From Phyllostachys edulis (taxonomy: Eukaryota > Streptophyta > Magnoliopsida > Poales > Poaceae): 64,000 nt of DNA. The notes under the pieces were generated by a model, which searched no databases, had not been told where the DNA came from, and saw only the letters and a list, made by a program, of their open reading frames with translations. Location: contig CM070546.1 in NCBI GenBank assembly GCA_036346405.1, positions 97,690,288 through 97,754,287 on the forward strand, written 5' to 3'. The translations under genes and the position numbers were made by a program. This document shows positions 32,471-43,944 of the stretch, piece after piece; the stretch's first letter is position 1; each line of letters begins with the position of its first letter.

Positions 32471-35294
32471 CTTCCATGAACTTGGTCGCCTCCTCAGTGG
32501 GCGATTGAAGTCATCTTTAACAGCTTGGAGATCAATGGAGGGTCGGAAGCTTTCGGTTTTGCCAAAGCAAAACTAACTCCACTTGCAACACTGCTTTTAG
32601 GGCCAGGCATAATTCGTCCGAGTAGTTTTGACCGTAACTTTAAGATCCCTAGAAGTTGACCCAAATAGTTCATTTTCTCTATTGGATCTCTTAAGATAGG
32701 CACGCTTGATCCTCGATCCCAAATCAAAGATCATCTTGTTCAAAGTATGAATCTTTTCATCAATATTTTGAGCAAGAGCGCCTCCTTATCCTGCTCAAAT
32801 TTCGAGTTTTTTTTACTCTGCTTAGCATTTGCGTTTGCTCTCGCAAAAACAAATCGCTTAATGAACACAAGCATCATTGAAGGAAAATCAAGTTTACGAC
32901 ATATTACCTTTATTTGTTTTGCTAAGTGTTTCATATTTGGTCGTTGTTTGACGATCAACCGGTCCTTAAATGAACTTGCTTGACAAAGAAATGATCGTCC
33001 TTAGCTTTATTTCTTCTTCAAGAAAAGCTGTCTTGGCTTTCACCACAACCTCCTCTTTTATTTTCTCCAAATCTATCGAATGCGATAAGGAGAATAATTG
33101 TAGAGGAGCAAAGTATTGAAGAAGAAATGAAGTTTAAAAGGGAAAAGTTCTTACTTTCCAACTCGGAGTGCTTTTGCTCCAAGTCCTTAACTCGCTGGGT
33201 CATCCTCCGATCACAAGGAAAGTTCTCGACCAAATGCTACACAATTAGCATTCTCTTTCTTAAGTTCCTTATAAACTTTGTAAAAAAGAGTTATGTAACG
33301 GTCGTAGAATACTTACGAATTGTTCGGTCATTATAACCGGCAAAAATCAAATCAGGGTGCATCTTGAGCTGAGTATCCGATACTTTCTGCCACGCCTCAT
33401 CAAGCTCCTTATCCTCGATGAATCGGGGACGAAAAGGGAACTTGTTAGGTTGGGAAGGGTTATCAGCAGTGATCGGAACCTGTTGAGACCTCTCGAGGCA
33501 TCTACCTCCACGAAGGGGTTTCAATCACCAAAGGATCCAACTCACCGTTGCCCTTGTCACCGCCGGGGCTTCTTTGACCACTACTTCCTCGGGAACTTTG
33601 TCCCGAGAAGTGCTCTGATCTGAACTTCCACAGTGCGTCCTCGGAAGAACACGGTGGAAATGACCGGAACACCGAAGACCTATGCAAACCAAGATGGGAA
33701 GTTCAAAATATCAAATCATCAAGGAATTATTAAAGATACATACTTATACGATCACTTTCATTTGTACATACCTTGTTAATTTCCGGGATTTGACTCTGAA
33801 ACGCGCCAGAGAGAAATCTGTGCCGCTAGCCTTCCTTTTCTTCTCTTCCAATTTTGTTGGTTACGACCAGCGGGTTTGTTGAACCTCACATCCTCCAACA
33901 AGATGTCGGAAGCTATGTCCTCGACCAGCCTCGTCAAGGTCCACATTCCCGACTATCCGGTGAGGGAGTGGTTTCTTCAATCTCCGATCGCTTGTTTCAA
34001 GAATAACCGTAAGGTCGTGCACGACCACTCTGGAGTCTACAGCCTCCGCAGTTACATTCTGCGGGCCTTCAGGCTTATCCACCTAAATCAAAGAACAAAT
34101 TTGATTAGGTGAAGAAATCCTTTTATCTAAAAATTTTTTTCGTACATATATGACTCCAAAATGTTCTATTACCTCGAGGGATTCATCTCCTTCAAGTGCC
34201 TCAGGGCACGACTCGGTCGGAACCAAGGTGGGACGTTGATCCTCACCAGATTGTATGATTCGCAATCCGACCGACTGCAAATATAGAGCACGATTGGAGA
34301 TCTGGTCGGAATATATGTATATACATGGTAAAAGGAATTTAATAAATTACCTTAAGCCTTGCAGTCTCCTTCAATAGGAGTTATGGCTAAGATCTTGGGG
34401 CATTCACCTTTTCTCCGTGCTCCCCACACAGATTAGCCTGACTCGTTCTCTAACTTCCCCAGGGGTAAGAACTTTAACAGAAGGAAGAATAGACAGATTT
34501 TAAGGTAATACATTTATCAAATCAAAATACCGATCGGAATTTATCTCAAAGACTTACCACCTTCTGAGGTAGCTTCATCACGATCAAGGCACCAGAGCAG
34601 GGAATGAGTCCGGAGCTTCAATGGGCTAATCTGGCGAAGGGTAAAATCCTTCACCACATGCCACGAAGTCAAGCCCCTAACTCGCAAGTCGTAGATGGCA
34701 TCCGCCCATCTCTTGACTATCCCTGTCTTCTTTACGGTTTCCTTCCACTTGGAGTTTTCACTTGCTCTAGTTCCAGCGAAGTAGAGGCCATCGTCTTTCG
34801 TAACCGTCATGTAAAACCAGTACTTTTTCCATGACGACCACGAAGATTTCACATACATGAAGATGTACTCATCGGCCTTCCCGTCATGAAGACGCAATGT
34901 GCATTCCCCAGGAGCTGCCTCTGATTTTGCCGCAGATTTTCCCATCACCATGCGGTAGAAATAACTAAAGAGCTTCAAGTTCGGTTGTATTCCCAGGTAT
35001 GCCTCGCACAAATATGCGAAAATACTAATATTTGCGATCGAATTTGGGGCCAAATTCACCAATTCCACCCCGTAATGTTCAAGAACGCGGAGGAGGAATT
35101 TGTGTACCGTAGTCTCAAATTTCACATTCGATGTAGGCAAGAAAACAGGATTTCGCCATCTTCACGGCTCGGAAAATGCTCTCCGCGCGGTCTCCAATTA
35201 ATCGATTCCTATCTGGGAGCATTCCCATCTGCTTCAAGGCCTCGAGTTTTTCTTGCCCAATTCAAGGCAACCACTTTGTAATCTGCTCCGACAT
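32471..35294 (-). pseudogene. Antisense ORF of the Tat-like element (putative gypsy-type transposon protein family)
   Basis: The minus strand from ATG at about 35,294 (MSEQITKWLP, EKLEALKQMGMLPDRNRL) shifts frame and continues in an open stretch at 35,140-34,541 with FLLRVLEHYGVELVNLAPNS, IANISIFAYLCEAYLGI and WKKYWFYMTV. This pattern matches the plant 'putative gypsy type transposon' domain (recalled as PF04195). Downstream pieces include a proline-rich part, RFIEDKELDEAWQKVSDTQL (33,450-33,380), a short coiled-coil-like stretch (RVKDLEQKHSELESKNF, about 33,190) and a Lys-rich C-terminal part. It is interrupted by introns or frameshifts. The role of this protein in Tat elements is unknown. 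Confidence 0.7.
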
Positions 35295-35663
35295 GGCGAA
35301 AATCCTCAAGAATGAGTAGCAAAAGTTGGAGACTTTGTGGTCAAGAACAGAAAAGACTCGGAGGATTTCTTGGCGAGAAGCTAAAGGGGATCGAAGGGAT
35401 TCTCGAAGCATAAAAATTCTAAGAGCCCAAATGAGAGGAGATCTTATAACCTTCCGATACTTTCAAGGATTTCTACAAAAGTCCAACCGACAAAAAGCTT
35501 CTTTTTGTTCAAACGACAGAGGAACTCTTCGCTTCCCAAGGCAAGTTCTCAACTTTAAAGTGAACATGCATCACTTTCAGATACCACGACATTAAATGGG
35601 TTCCGCCTGATACGATTTCATCGGAAAAGGTATATACACCACCAGTTCATTTAAAGTTCGGGG

Positions 35664-36384
35664 CTAGCCGACGAGGATTAAAACATCTATGTATTATTTT
35701 AATATATAATAAAAGACCATACGTCTTCATGGTTGTAACCCCTAAGACCGACGACCTCCACAGTCGTTAGTATTCCGAGAGGTTACTTATGGGTACCGCC
35801 TGATGAGGCTTTGTGCCTAATCCCGACCGTATAACCGCCAGTAAAATTATCGAATCGGTATTTCTTATCGTATGATGAATGGAACACGTGTTATAATTCC
35901 AAACCATGCGATGGTACAACCCCGAGACACCGACTATTAACCACCCTACGGTTAAGCTTTTCACAAGCAACGCAAGGAAGTTAGCACATTGCTAACTTCT
36001 CTACCGTTCGACCAACAGTAACGCTTCACCAGGGACGCCTTCTCCAGAGTAATCGCCACCTCTTCGAAGTTATTTAAAGGTGAAGCACAAGAGACAACAA
36101 CAGAGACAAGAAGGAGACGATAGGCGACACACAAAACAAGGCCAAGGCAAAGATATGCACGTAAGCCTAAGCGGTGGAATTAGAAGCTAGATAATCACCT
36201 TAGACTCATATTCTAAGTCCGATTGTCTCGATTAACATTCCTCCATTCAAGTAATTCAGGTAGTACTTAGCCACATCTTGTAAATCCAGTTCATATCAAT
36301 AAAGAGCGACCCCATTCCATTCCAGGATATTCCACGTCATTTTCCTCGTTTATTTTCGTAAGATCGGCGATTCGATCGTCGACA
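35664..36384 (+). repeat. 3' LTR of element G (left edge approximate)
   Basis: A polypurine-like tract (aaagttcggggc) precedes it. The right end is fixed at GATCGTCGACA (36,384) by the ccttt repeat. A tatttaaag TATA-like block at about 36,070 and aataaa near 36,298 fit an LTR. The left end lacks a clear TG, so the start is uncertain. Confidence 0.6.
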
Positions 36385-36389
36385 CCTTT

Positions 36390-39030
36390 GATCATATTTG
36401 ATCCTATTATTTTAAATTATTTAAATTCTATTTTAAATTATTATTGCATGCTTATTTCTATACCGTCTAATTTAAATCACTGTTTTAAATTATAGTTATG
36501 CCTAAATCCTTTGTACTACCAATCTTGCCATTGTAATAAACATACCTTGTCACCTTAGATGAAAATCTAGTTCATGCAATAGTATGAACTAGAACACTTT
36601 GGAAAAATTGATGCTTAGTCATGCTTAGACCAAAAATGTTTGATTTGGGGAATTTCAGCCAAAAATCAAATGTTGTTTAAATTGTATCCATGGCATTTGT
36701 GTGTTATGGAAGTTTATAAATGACTTTGAAAAATAAAATAAAATGAAAGTTTGTACTTGGGTAAAATGGTTGTTTGGAGGGTGCATGTTGATGCATGGGC
36801 TCAATCTTGTTAGGGTTGAGGCCCAGGGGTTGTTTGGAAGTCGCCCAAGTAAGTTAAGGACCGATCTTCGAGTCGCATCTTGCTAAGCCACATCGTACTA
36901 CCACATGTCCTGAGTATGGGGAGGGGATCTGGCTAACTAATTTGTAATGTTTCACCTTGGTTGTTCCCTTCAGATGCGGTGGGTAGTCATGTTATGACCT
37001 ACGTTAGTCCCACCTGCGCAAGAGGGGGCTCAAATCCTGCGGGTTGTAGCCCAAAGGGAGCGAAACCTTAGTGAGGGGAGACTGCGGTGGAATGATGCTT
37101 TGTAAAGGCCTTGACACATGCTCTAGATTGCTTACCTAAGGTAGTGAGTGGTGGTATCGACGTATGCCAGACAAACTAGAGAATTCATGTCATGTGGGTA
37201 AAGCTGTACAACCTCTGCAGAGTGTTAAAAACTATTCGAATAGCCGTGTCCACGGTCATGGTCATGTTTGGCAAAGCCACTCCAAGTTAGACTTTGGTTT
37301 TGATTTCAAAATGATTTTGTAAAATAGTTTTGACATGGATAGGTGTCCATGAGAAAAGTTATGGGTTGAAGCCCCGGGTTGGTGCCCGTGTTTATGTTAG
37401 TGTTAGGTTGGTGCCTACACTAGCTTTATTAAGTCAGCTAAAACTCAATTTTAGTTATTGTAAAAATTGTGCTTTTGAACTTAGTATTGTATTTAAAATG
37501 TCAAATATTGCTTTTGCACAAATAAACCTATAAGCCATCATTTGTTACATCCAAACATGCATTAACTCTGTTATTGGGTGTAACTTGCGAGCACGGTAGT
37601 TGTGCTCATCCTTACTTTATGCAAATAAATTTCAGAGGAGAATGACTTTGCTACCGGTGTGGATCTCGACGACTAGGCCGCTACCCTAGTCGATTGCCTG
37701 TGGCAGATCAGCTGGACTCCACTACTTCTTCGTCTTCCACTGTGTTCTTTAATGTTGGCTTGTAAGCCGTTTTTGTAATAAACTCTGTTGATTATTAATA
37801 ATATTATGCGATTTATGGATGTTACCATATCTTTTTACTGTGTGAACTAGCTACTGATCATGGGACTAGTTCAGAAATGCACAGAGGACTTGGGGTGTTA
37901 ATCCCGGGTCCGACATTTGTGCAAAAGAAATATTTTATATTTTAAATACAATACTAAGTTCAAAAGCTCAAATTTTACAATAACTAAAATTGAATTTTAA
38001 CTGAATTAATAAAGCTAGTGTAGACGCCAACCTAACACTAACTTAAACACGGGCACCAACCCGGGGCTTCAACCCATAACTTTTCTCATGGACACCCATC
38101 CATGTCATAAACTGTTTTATGAAACATTTTGAAAACAAAATCAAAGTCTAACTTGGAGTGGCTTTGCCAAGCGTGTCCATGACCGTGGACATGGCTATTC
38201 GAATAGTTTTATACTCTGCAGAGGTTGTACAGCTTTACCCACAAGAGATAATCAACTTGTACTGTCCGCCCACACACTTCCGAAGATTATCACGAGGCCT
38301 TTACAATGCATCATCCCACCAGGGTCCCACATCGCTAAGGTTTCGCTTCCATTGGGTTAACCACCCGCCGGATTCAAGCCCCCTCTTGCGCCATGTGGGA
38401 ATACATAAAAGTAGGTCATTCTGACACCCACACACACATCAACATGGCACAACCACGATGGAATGTTGCAAATTAGTTAGCCAAGTCTATCCCATACCAG
38501 ACTTGTGGTAGTACGGTGAGGCGTAGCAAAATGCGCTCCAAGACTGGTCCTTAATTGACTTGGAGAACTTCCAAAAACCCTGGGTCTTAATCCTACCCAG
38601 ATTGAACCCGTGCATAAACCTGCACCCACCAACTATCCATTTTTACCCAAGTCCAAACCATCATTTAATTTTTATTACATTTTTCAAAGCATTTGTAAAC
38701 TCCCATGACACACCAATGCCATGGATAAATTTAAACAACATTTGATTTTTGGCTGAAATTCCCAAATCAAATAGTTCAGGTCTAAGGATGGATAAGCATA
38801 ATTTTTGCCAAAATTTTCTAGTTCATACTATTGCATAAACTAGATTTTCAAATGAGATATCAAGGTAGGTTTATTTCAATGTCAAGATTTGGATGTACAA
38901 AGGAATTAGGCATAACTATAATTTAAAAACAGGTATTTAAATTAGACTGAATAGAAATAAGCATGCAATAATAATTTAAAACAGAATTTAAATAATTTGA
39001 AATAATGGAAGCAAATATGATCAAAGGTAT
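36390..39030. repeat. Large inverted repeat formed by LTRs F and E
   Basis: The F segment 36,390-37,530 (plus) is matched in inverted orientation by E at 39,030-37,921. Arms are about 1.1 kb and the loop is about 390 bp. Shared landmarks include the tagttcatgcaatagtatgaactag block and the gcaccaacccggggcttcaac block. The arms differ by scattered substitutions and short indels. Confidence 0.85.
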
Positions 39031-39807
39031 AACTTGCCTTGCTTGATTAATCGTTGTTCTTAAACGACGTCGAAATCTGACTCTCCGAAGTCGTCGAAAT
39101 CTATACACGAAAATAAGCCAAATTCAAATAAAATTCAAAATAGAATTCAAATGTACTCCAAATTAAATAATTTTAGTTTAGTTATCTAGATCATGAATTC
39201 ATATGAATTTCAAAATTTGAATCGACGAAATCGGAGTTCGTATGAAGGAGAACGAACCTCGGGAAGTTTTAAAATCACATGAAATGAAGGAATTGGAATT
39301 TTCAGAATTATTGGATTTATTTTTCTGAAGGAAAGTCGAATTATGACGTCAGCGGGCAGTTTTATTTTCGGGTGAAAAACTTGCCACGTGGACGACACGT
39401 GCGTAGGTGATATGGCGGCCACATGGGCATATGCGATGAGGTGGCGGCTGTGGGGTGCTCAACGGAGAGAGGGAGTAGCGGGGGTTCAGATGCACACGGT
39501 TTGGTCACCTGAGGCTGCGGCGATAGCTGGCGGTGAGGAGTTAGGCGGTGGCGCGATTAGAGCTCTGGCGAGGTTGGGGCTCTAGGGGTCTTCGGGCCGG
39601 GATAACGTGCGCATGAGGTTGAACACTGCGTCGCAGTTCCGAAGCCAAGGTCGTTGATGCCGATAAGGCCTTGCCGGCGCCGGAAATGAAGAAATACCGA
39701 GCTTCAGGCGGCAGGGAGGAACTCCAAAACTTAGGGCTTATGGAGAGGGAGAAGAGAAGTGGTTGATGGGGACAGGATGAGGAGGAATGGGGGCACCTTG
39801 TGCTCCC

Positions 39808-39814
39808 TTTTATA
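39808..39814 (-). promoter_or_regulatory. LTR promoter TATA box in E
   Basis: Minus-strand TATAAAAGGGAGCACAAGG corresponds to the F TATA region. Confidence 0.6.
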
Positions 39815-40661
39815 GGGGCAGAGGGGGCCGAGAGGAGAAGAATCGGGCGCGAAGCCGGCAGCGGTGAACTCGCGATTCCGGTGATTCCGCGCGCTACTGT
39901 TGGGGAAAACGGCCAGGAAAAGGGGCGGCGGGATTAGGGGAACTAAATGCGCGTAAATACGTGAGAAAACGGGCGAAAATGGCGGCGGGGATGGAGCTCC
40001 CACGATGCGGCCATGGCGGCTGCGTGCAAATGGTGCGGTGGAGAAGAAGGAAAGAAACGAGAAGGGCGTTGTCCCACTGTCGGCGAGGGAGGAGAAAAGA
40101 GAGGGGTGCGGCGAGCGTGTCGGCCGTCGGATCTTGATCCGACGGTCATGACTGTTGAAGTGGCTCGCGCGGAGTGGGCTGAGATGGGCCGGAGCGCGAT
40201 GAATAGGAGATGGGCCATGAGATTTAGGCCCAAAACCGATTAGGAATTTTCAATTGATTTACCACTTAAAATAATTCTAGTAATTCATTTAAGCTTTAGA
40301 AAATAGCAAATAAAATCCAAAAATTCTAGAGAAATTCATAGAAATTCCTAGAGTTATTTTGGACTTAAATAAAATGATTTCCAACTTAAAGTTGGCTTTA
40401 CTTTTTGCACATAATTTATTTTAGCTTTAAAATAATTAAGGAAAAGCTTTTAAAATTCTAGAAATTTATAGAAATTAATTAAATTTTTATTTTTTTAATT
40501 TAAATCAAATAAAACTTTAAAAACTTCAATAAATTTTATTTTTGACTTTTAAAACTTTAGAAATTCAAATAAAGCAATAAAACTCTTTCAAATTCAGAAA
40601 ATCCAATAAAATAATAACTTTATTAATTTTTATTTTGGTAACAGAACTTTGGGATGTTACA

Positions 40662-41139
40662 GTCATCGAGAAGGAAGGAACCTACCTGGTGCAGCGAGAG
40701 CAGGGGCGGCGCCGAGGCTCTGTGCGAGAGGATAGGGGGCGGCGGTGTTGATCTGGGTGCGTGAGCTTGGAAAGGGGTTCGAGCGCTGGAGAGTGAGCGC
40801 ATGCAGCAGGGCGAACGAGGAGATGTTGAACCATGTCGTTTGGTCCTTTTCGTCGAACGTTAAGTTATGGTACCACATAAACGTCTAGTATTCGTTTTGG
40901 TCGAATGCTTCCGTCCAGGACCGATCCGTTCGGTACCGCGAACCAAACGCCTGAACACACACATTTTCTAGACCATCTTGTATAGGACCACTCTACCCAC
41001 TTATCCAAACATACCATTAGACACGTCGTAAGACTAACACGGGCGGCCCGCGTTAGATTTTGCGCTTTATGAAATCTAGGAATCGGATAGAAATTTTTCT
41101 TCAAAATTCCTATGTTTCGAACATGGCACATCTACTTTG
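40662..41139 (-). other. Upstream part of the disrupted host gene (5' region)
   Basis: Host sequence between LTR E and the copia element. On the minus strand it becomes CT-rich and then GC-rich toward 40,686, with a good donor (CACCAG before GTAGGTT). Only about 340 bp of possible promoter remain before the copia LTR at 41,145. Confidence 0.4.
40686..40802 (-). other. Candidate first exon of the disrupted host gene
   Basis: From ATG at 40,802 the minus strand reads MRSLSSARTPFQAHAPRS and ends LLSLHQ at the GTAGGTT donor. It is Ser/Arg/Pro-rich with no acidic residues, like an organelle transit peptide. Spliced to the acceptor at 26,703 in this phase, it hits a stop after 16 codons; other phases stay open but lack an ATG in this exon. 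So either the exon is 5' UTR, the join differs, or the gene is decayed. Confidence 0.35.
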
Positions 41140-41144
41140 TTAAC

Positions 41145-41423
41145 TGTTGTAACCGACGATAGTCCTTTGCGCGAGAGAACAATCAGAGCAATCACAAAAG
41201 AGACACGATAATTTCTTTACGAGGTTCGGTAAAGCCTACGTCCCCGGGAGTCGAATTGCGGTGGCTCCGTCCGTATGAGGAGTTCTTTCTTTTCTTCTTA
41301 TTAGGGTTACAAGAGGTCAGCGATATATATTTATACCCCCGATTACATGTTCGACCCGGACTCATAATCCGTACAAACATAGCTTCTTCCTTTCACTTTG
41401 TTATATATGAGCCATACACAACA
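41145..41423 (-). repeat. 3' LTR of the split copia element
   Basis: TGTTGTAACCGACG to ATACACAACA; it pairs with 52,618-52,892 and 58,523-58,796. Confidence 0.9.
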
Positions 41424-41445
41424 AATCTCCACCTTGGCGAATACA

Positions 41446-42597
41446 TGTCGGGACCCAAAAATGCAATTCTGGACCCTCTGTGTATAATGCACTAGTCCAG
41501 GATCACGCTAGTGCATACAGTGTCAACATAGATGAATATCGATCCACATAAGACGATTAATAACATAAACGAGTAATTTGATTAACAAATAATGGTTTTG
41601 ACCTTATGGTTGAGTTTACACTTATTAAGCCACGCAAGGCTGATAGAAAATTAAATAGCAGCGGAACAGATAACTTCAGTAGAATCCCATCAATTCGCCA
41701 TAGGCAACCGACTGGGATCAAGACCCTAATGATCAGGCACCTTCGTACAACTCCTCCTCGAAAGCAGGTGATGACTCCTCCTCTTTTGTTTATTGATTAT
41801 GGCAAGCATGAGTACCCAACCGTACTCACAAGTCATACCACAGAATACAATTATACATGATGGCTTATTCCAAAGGAATGACTTCTGTGGTTCTTTTGCA
41901 GAAATGCAACATTTGTAACTTGAATATGAATAATAGATTAAAACATACAGTAAAACAAATAAACAATATTAAATTTAACAGCTTGATTTTACAAAGGCAC
42001 ATAGCCTAAACAAGATATTCACACAGCCATATGACTTAGATCACACAGCTCCCTTCCCAAGAGTTTTATGAAAGCTACCCCTCGTGTGAAATCCCTGAGC
42101 ATATCCATGACCATGGACGCGACTATTCGAAAAGATTAATTAACACTCTGCAGAGGTTGTACACTTTACCCACATGATACAACTAGTGTAGTTAGCACTA
42201 ATCATAACAAAACGTTTCAGAAACTTCATCTCAACATTGACACTCCGGATGTGTTTTACCGCTAGACCAACCCATGGAGAAAGCCAGTCCGACACACATC
42301 GTTGAACCTAAAGACGGCGAACCGCTCATAGATGTGAGTCGCCATGGAGATAGAAACACACCTCCACCCATGCAACATAGCCTAACCTACTACCTAAGTA
42401 ATCAATGTCGAGAATCCATGACTTGCTAAGTTAGGCCCGTTCCATACTAGGCATGTGGTGGTACAGTAAGGCTCAGTTCAATAGTGCACAAAGTTAAGTC
42501 ATTAATTGACCAAGGCAAGACTTCCAATTTCTAGCTATGTCACACAGATTAAATCCCATGCACACAGCTCCACCATAACAATACACAGTACCACTTG
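41446..42597 (-). repeat. 3' LTR, distal part only
   Basis: It matches 44,844-45,777 followed by 48,358-48,576 (that is, without the CACTA insertion) and stops at ccacttg, where gag sequence begins. Confidence 0.88.
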
Positions 42598-43530
42598 CTG
42601 GTTGTTCCCTGGATTGGGGTTGGTTGGTGCTAGGTTGCGAAAACTCTGAGCAACTAGAAGAGGTGCTGATGTTGGTGCAGGTATCCTGAAAGAATTATGC
42701 GGTGGAAAATGGTTAAACTGCTACGGCACCACTCTTGCTCTCTGCTGGGACTGGTGACTTCTTTGCTGAGCCATCCTGCATTTGCGATTATCCTCCAATG
42801 CTTTGCGTTTGTCTTCAAGAACCAATGCCTTGTTAACCAGCTCCTAAAAATCTGAAAAAGTGTGGGCAAGCAGACCGACCTGCAGCCCTATATTCAATCT
42901 TTTTAAGAAGCGACTCTGGCAAGCCTTGTCGGTGGTGACATCCTCTGCAGCATAGCGAGCTAGCTGAGAAAAATTATTGAGGTAGTCTGTCACTAACATA
43001 GCTCCTTGCTTGAGAGCACGGAACTTATCCTTCTTCAGATCAATTATCCCTTCCGGTGCATGGTACTGACGGAAGGCTGTGGAAAACTCTTTCCAAGTAA
43101 TATTTTGCGGCATCTCATGCGCTGCACAAAAGTTCTCCCACCATTCGGCAGCTATGCCTTCCATTTGGTGAGTAGCGTACAAAACCTTCTCATGGTCGCT
43201 GCATTGAGTGATCAGCAACTTCCTCTCAATGACACGAAGCCAATCATTAGTCTCAACTGGTGAGACATGTCCAGAAAAAGTTGGTGGACGAGTCCTCATG
43301 AATTCAGCAAGCTTGGACAATCCATGGTGACTGTGAGCGACTGGGACTCCACTGTGATGATTGTTGTTATTGTTCTGATTGTTCATACTTTGGATTTGAT
43401 TCATCATGGTGTACATCATCTGTGTTTGGGCTGTCATGAAAGCTCCAAAATTCTGCAAGTCGATTGGAGGTGCTTGTGGTTGTACTGCTCCTACGGGAGT
43501 CTGTTCATTTTCTTTTGATCATTGAGTTCC
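42598..43530 (-). pseudogene. Gypsy gag, capsid-type domain
   Basis: The minus-strand frame from about 43,530 reads an N/M/Q-rich leader (MMYTMMNQIQSMNNQNNNNN), then the retrotransposon gag domain: RPPTFSGHVSPVETNDWLRV, YATHQMEGIAAEWWENF and WKEFSTAFRQYHAPEG, and then FRALKQGAMLVTDYLNNFSQ. After a TAG at about 42,853 the frame goes on (ELVNKALVLEDKRKALED) with another TAG near 42,725, and is cut at 42,598 before any zinc knuckle. It would form the capsid of the particle in an intact relative. Confidence 0.85.
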
Positions 43531-43944
43531 GGATCCACTTGCAGCAGCATGATGAGTCTGAACCATCTGGTGAAGCTCCATGGGTTAGATAAGGTAGCAA
43601 GCATAAGATGAGTTAAGAACTAAATGAGGGGGCAGGTTAAACCCAACAAACACGGCTTCAAGAAAACCAACTAAAATACTTTTATTAATAGGGTCTTAGC
43701 ATGGCTGCAACAAATGCCTAAGGGCCCTTGCAGCTCATACTCGCACACAAGAAAATATGACGAACCTAAGCACACAATCTACCGCCTAAAGGGTGACTCT
43801 CCAAATCTAAAACTGGCTAAGCCTGACTAAACTTAAGCTTTAGCGAACTCAGTCGCTAAGGTAGCCTCCACAACCACTAAAGACTCCGCTTCTCAGAGAC
43901 TCGAAGTGAGCCGGCATCCTCGTGAACCGGTCCTCGATGTTCGA

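Larger units (their letters stand above)
28889..36384 (+). mobile_element. Gypsy retrotransposon G, Tat-like, 5'-truncated
   Basis: It is inserted in F at tatacc(ttt), with ccttt at both edges (28,884-28,888 and 36,385-36,389). It starts in the middle of RT, so 5' LTR, gag, protease and part of RT are missing even though the left TSD-like pentamer remains. RNase H, a second RNase H-like domain and integrase follow, then an antisense ORF region and an LTR ending GATCGTCGACA. The dual RNase H and the antisense gene before the 3' LTR are hallmarks of Tat-lineage (RIRE2-like) elements. Confidence 0.85.
27169..37915 (+). mobile_element. Solo LTR F (plus strand), same family as E, split by element G
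   Basis: F starts TGTAACATCCC at 27,169 and ends GGGTCCGACA at 37,915. Identical 5-mers tttgt lie at 27,164-27,168 and 37,916-37,920. Without G, F is 27,169-28,888 joined to 36,390-37,915, about 3.25 kb, collinear with E along its whole length. It is therefore a solo LTR inserted in the opposite orientation into an LTR of its own family. Confidence 0.92.
26767..40661 (-). mobile_element. Solo LTR E (minus strand) split by nested insertion F
   Basis: E consists of 26,767-27,168 plus 37,921-40,661. On the minus strand it starts TGTAACATCCCAAAG at 40,661 and ends CGGGTCCGACA at 26,767. The pieces abut at the F insertion site, and removing F gives a continuous LTR of about 3.14 kb that aligns with F itself. 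No internal gag-pol belongs to E, so it is a solo LTR. Its outer flanks (atcgt and gtcat) do not form a TSD, so it may come from inter-element recombination. Confidence 0.85.

Noticed and set aside
41606..41860. 84-codon plus ORF, partly repeated near 45,000
   Set aside because: It lies in the distal LTR of a minus-strand element and is not maintained in the sibling LTR.
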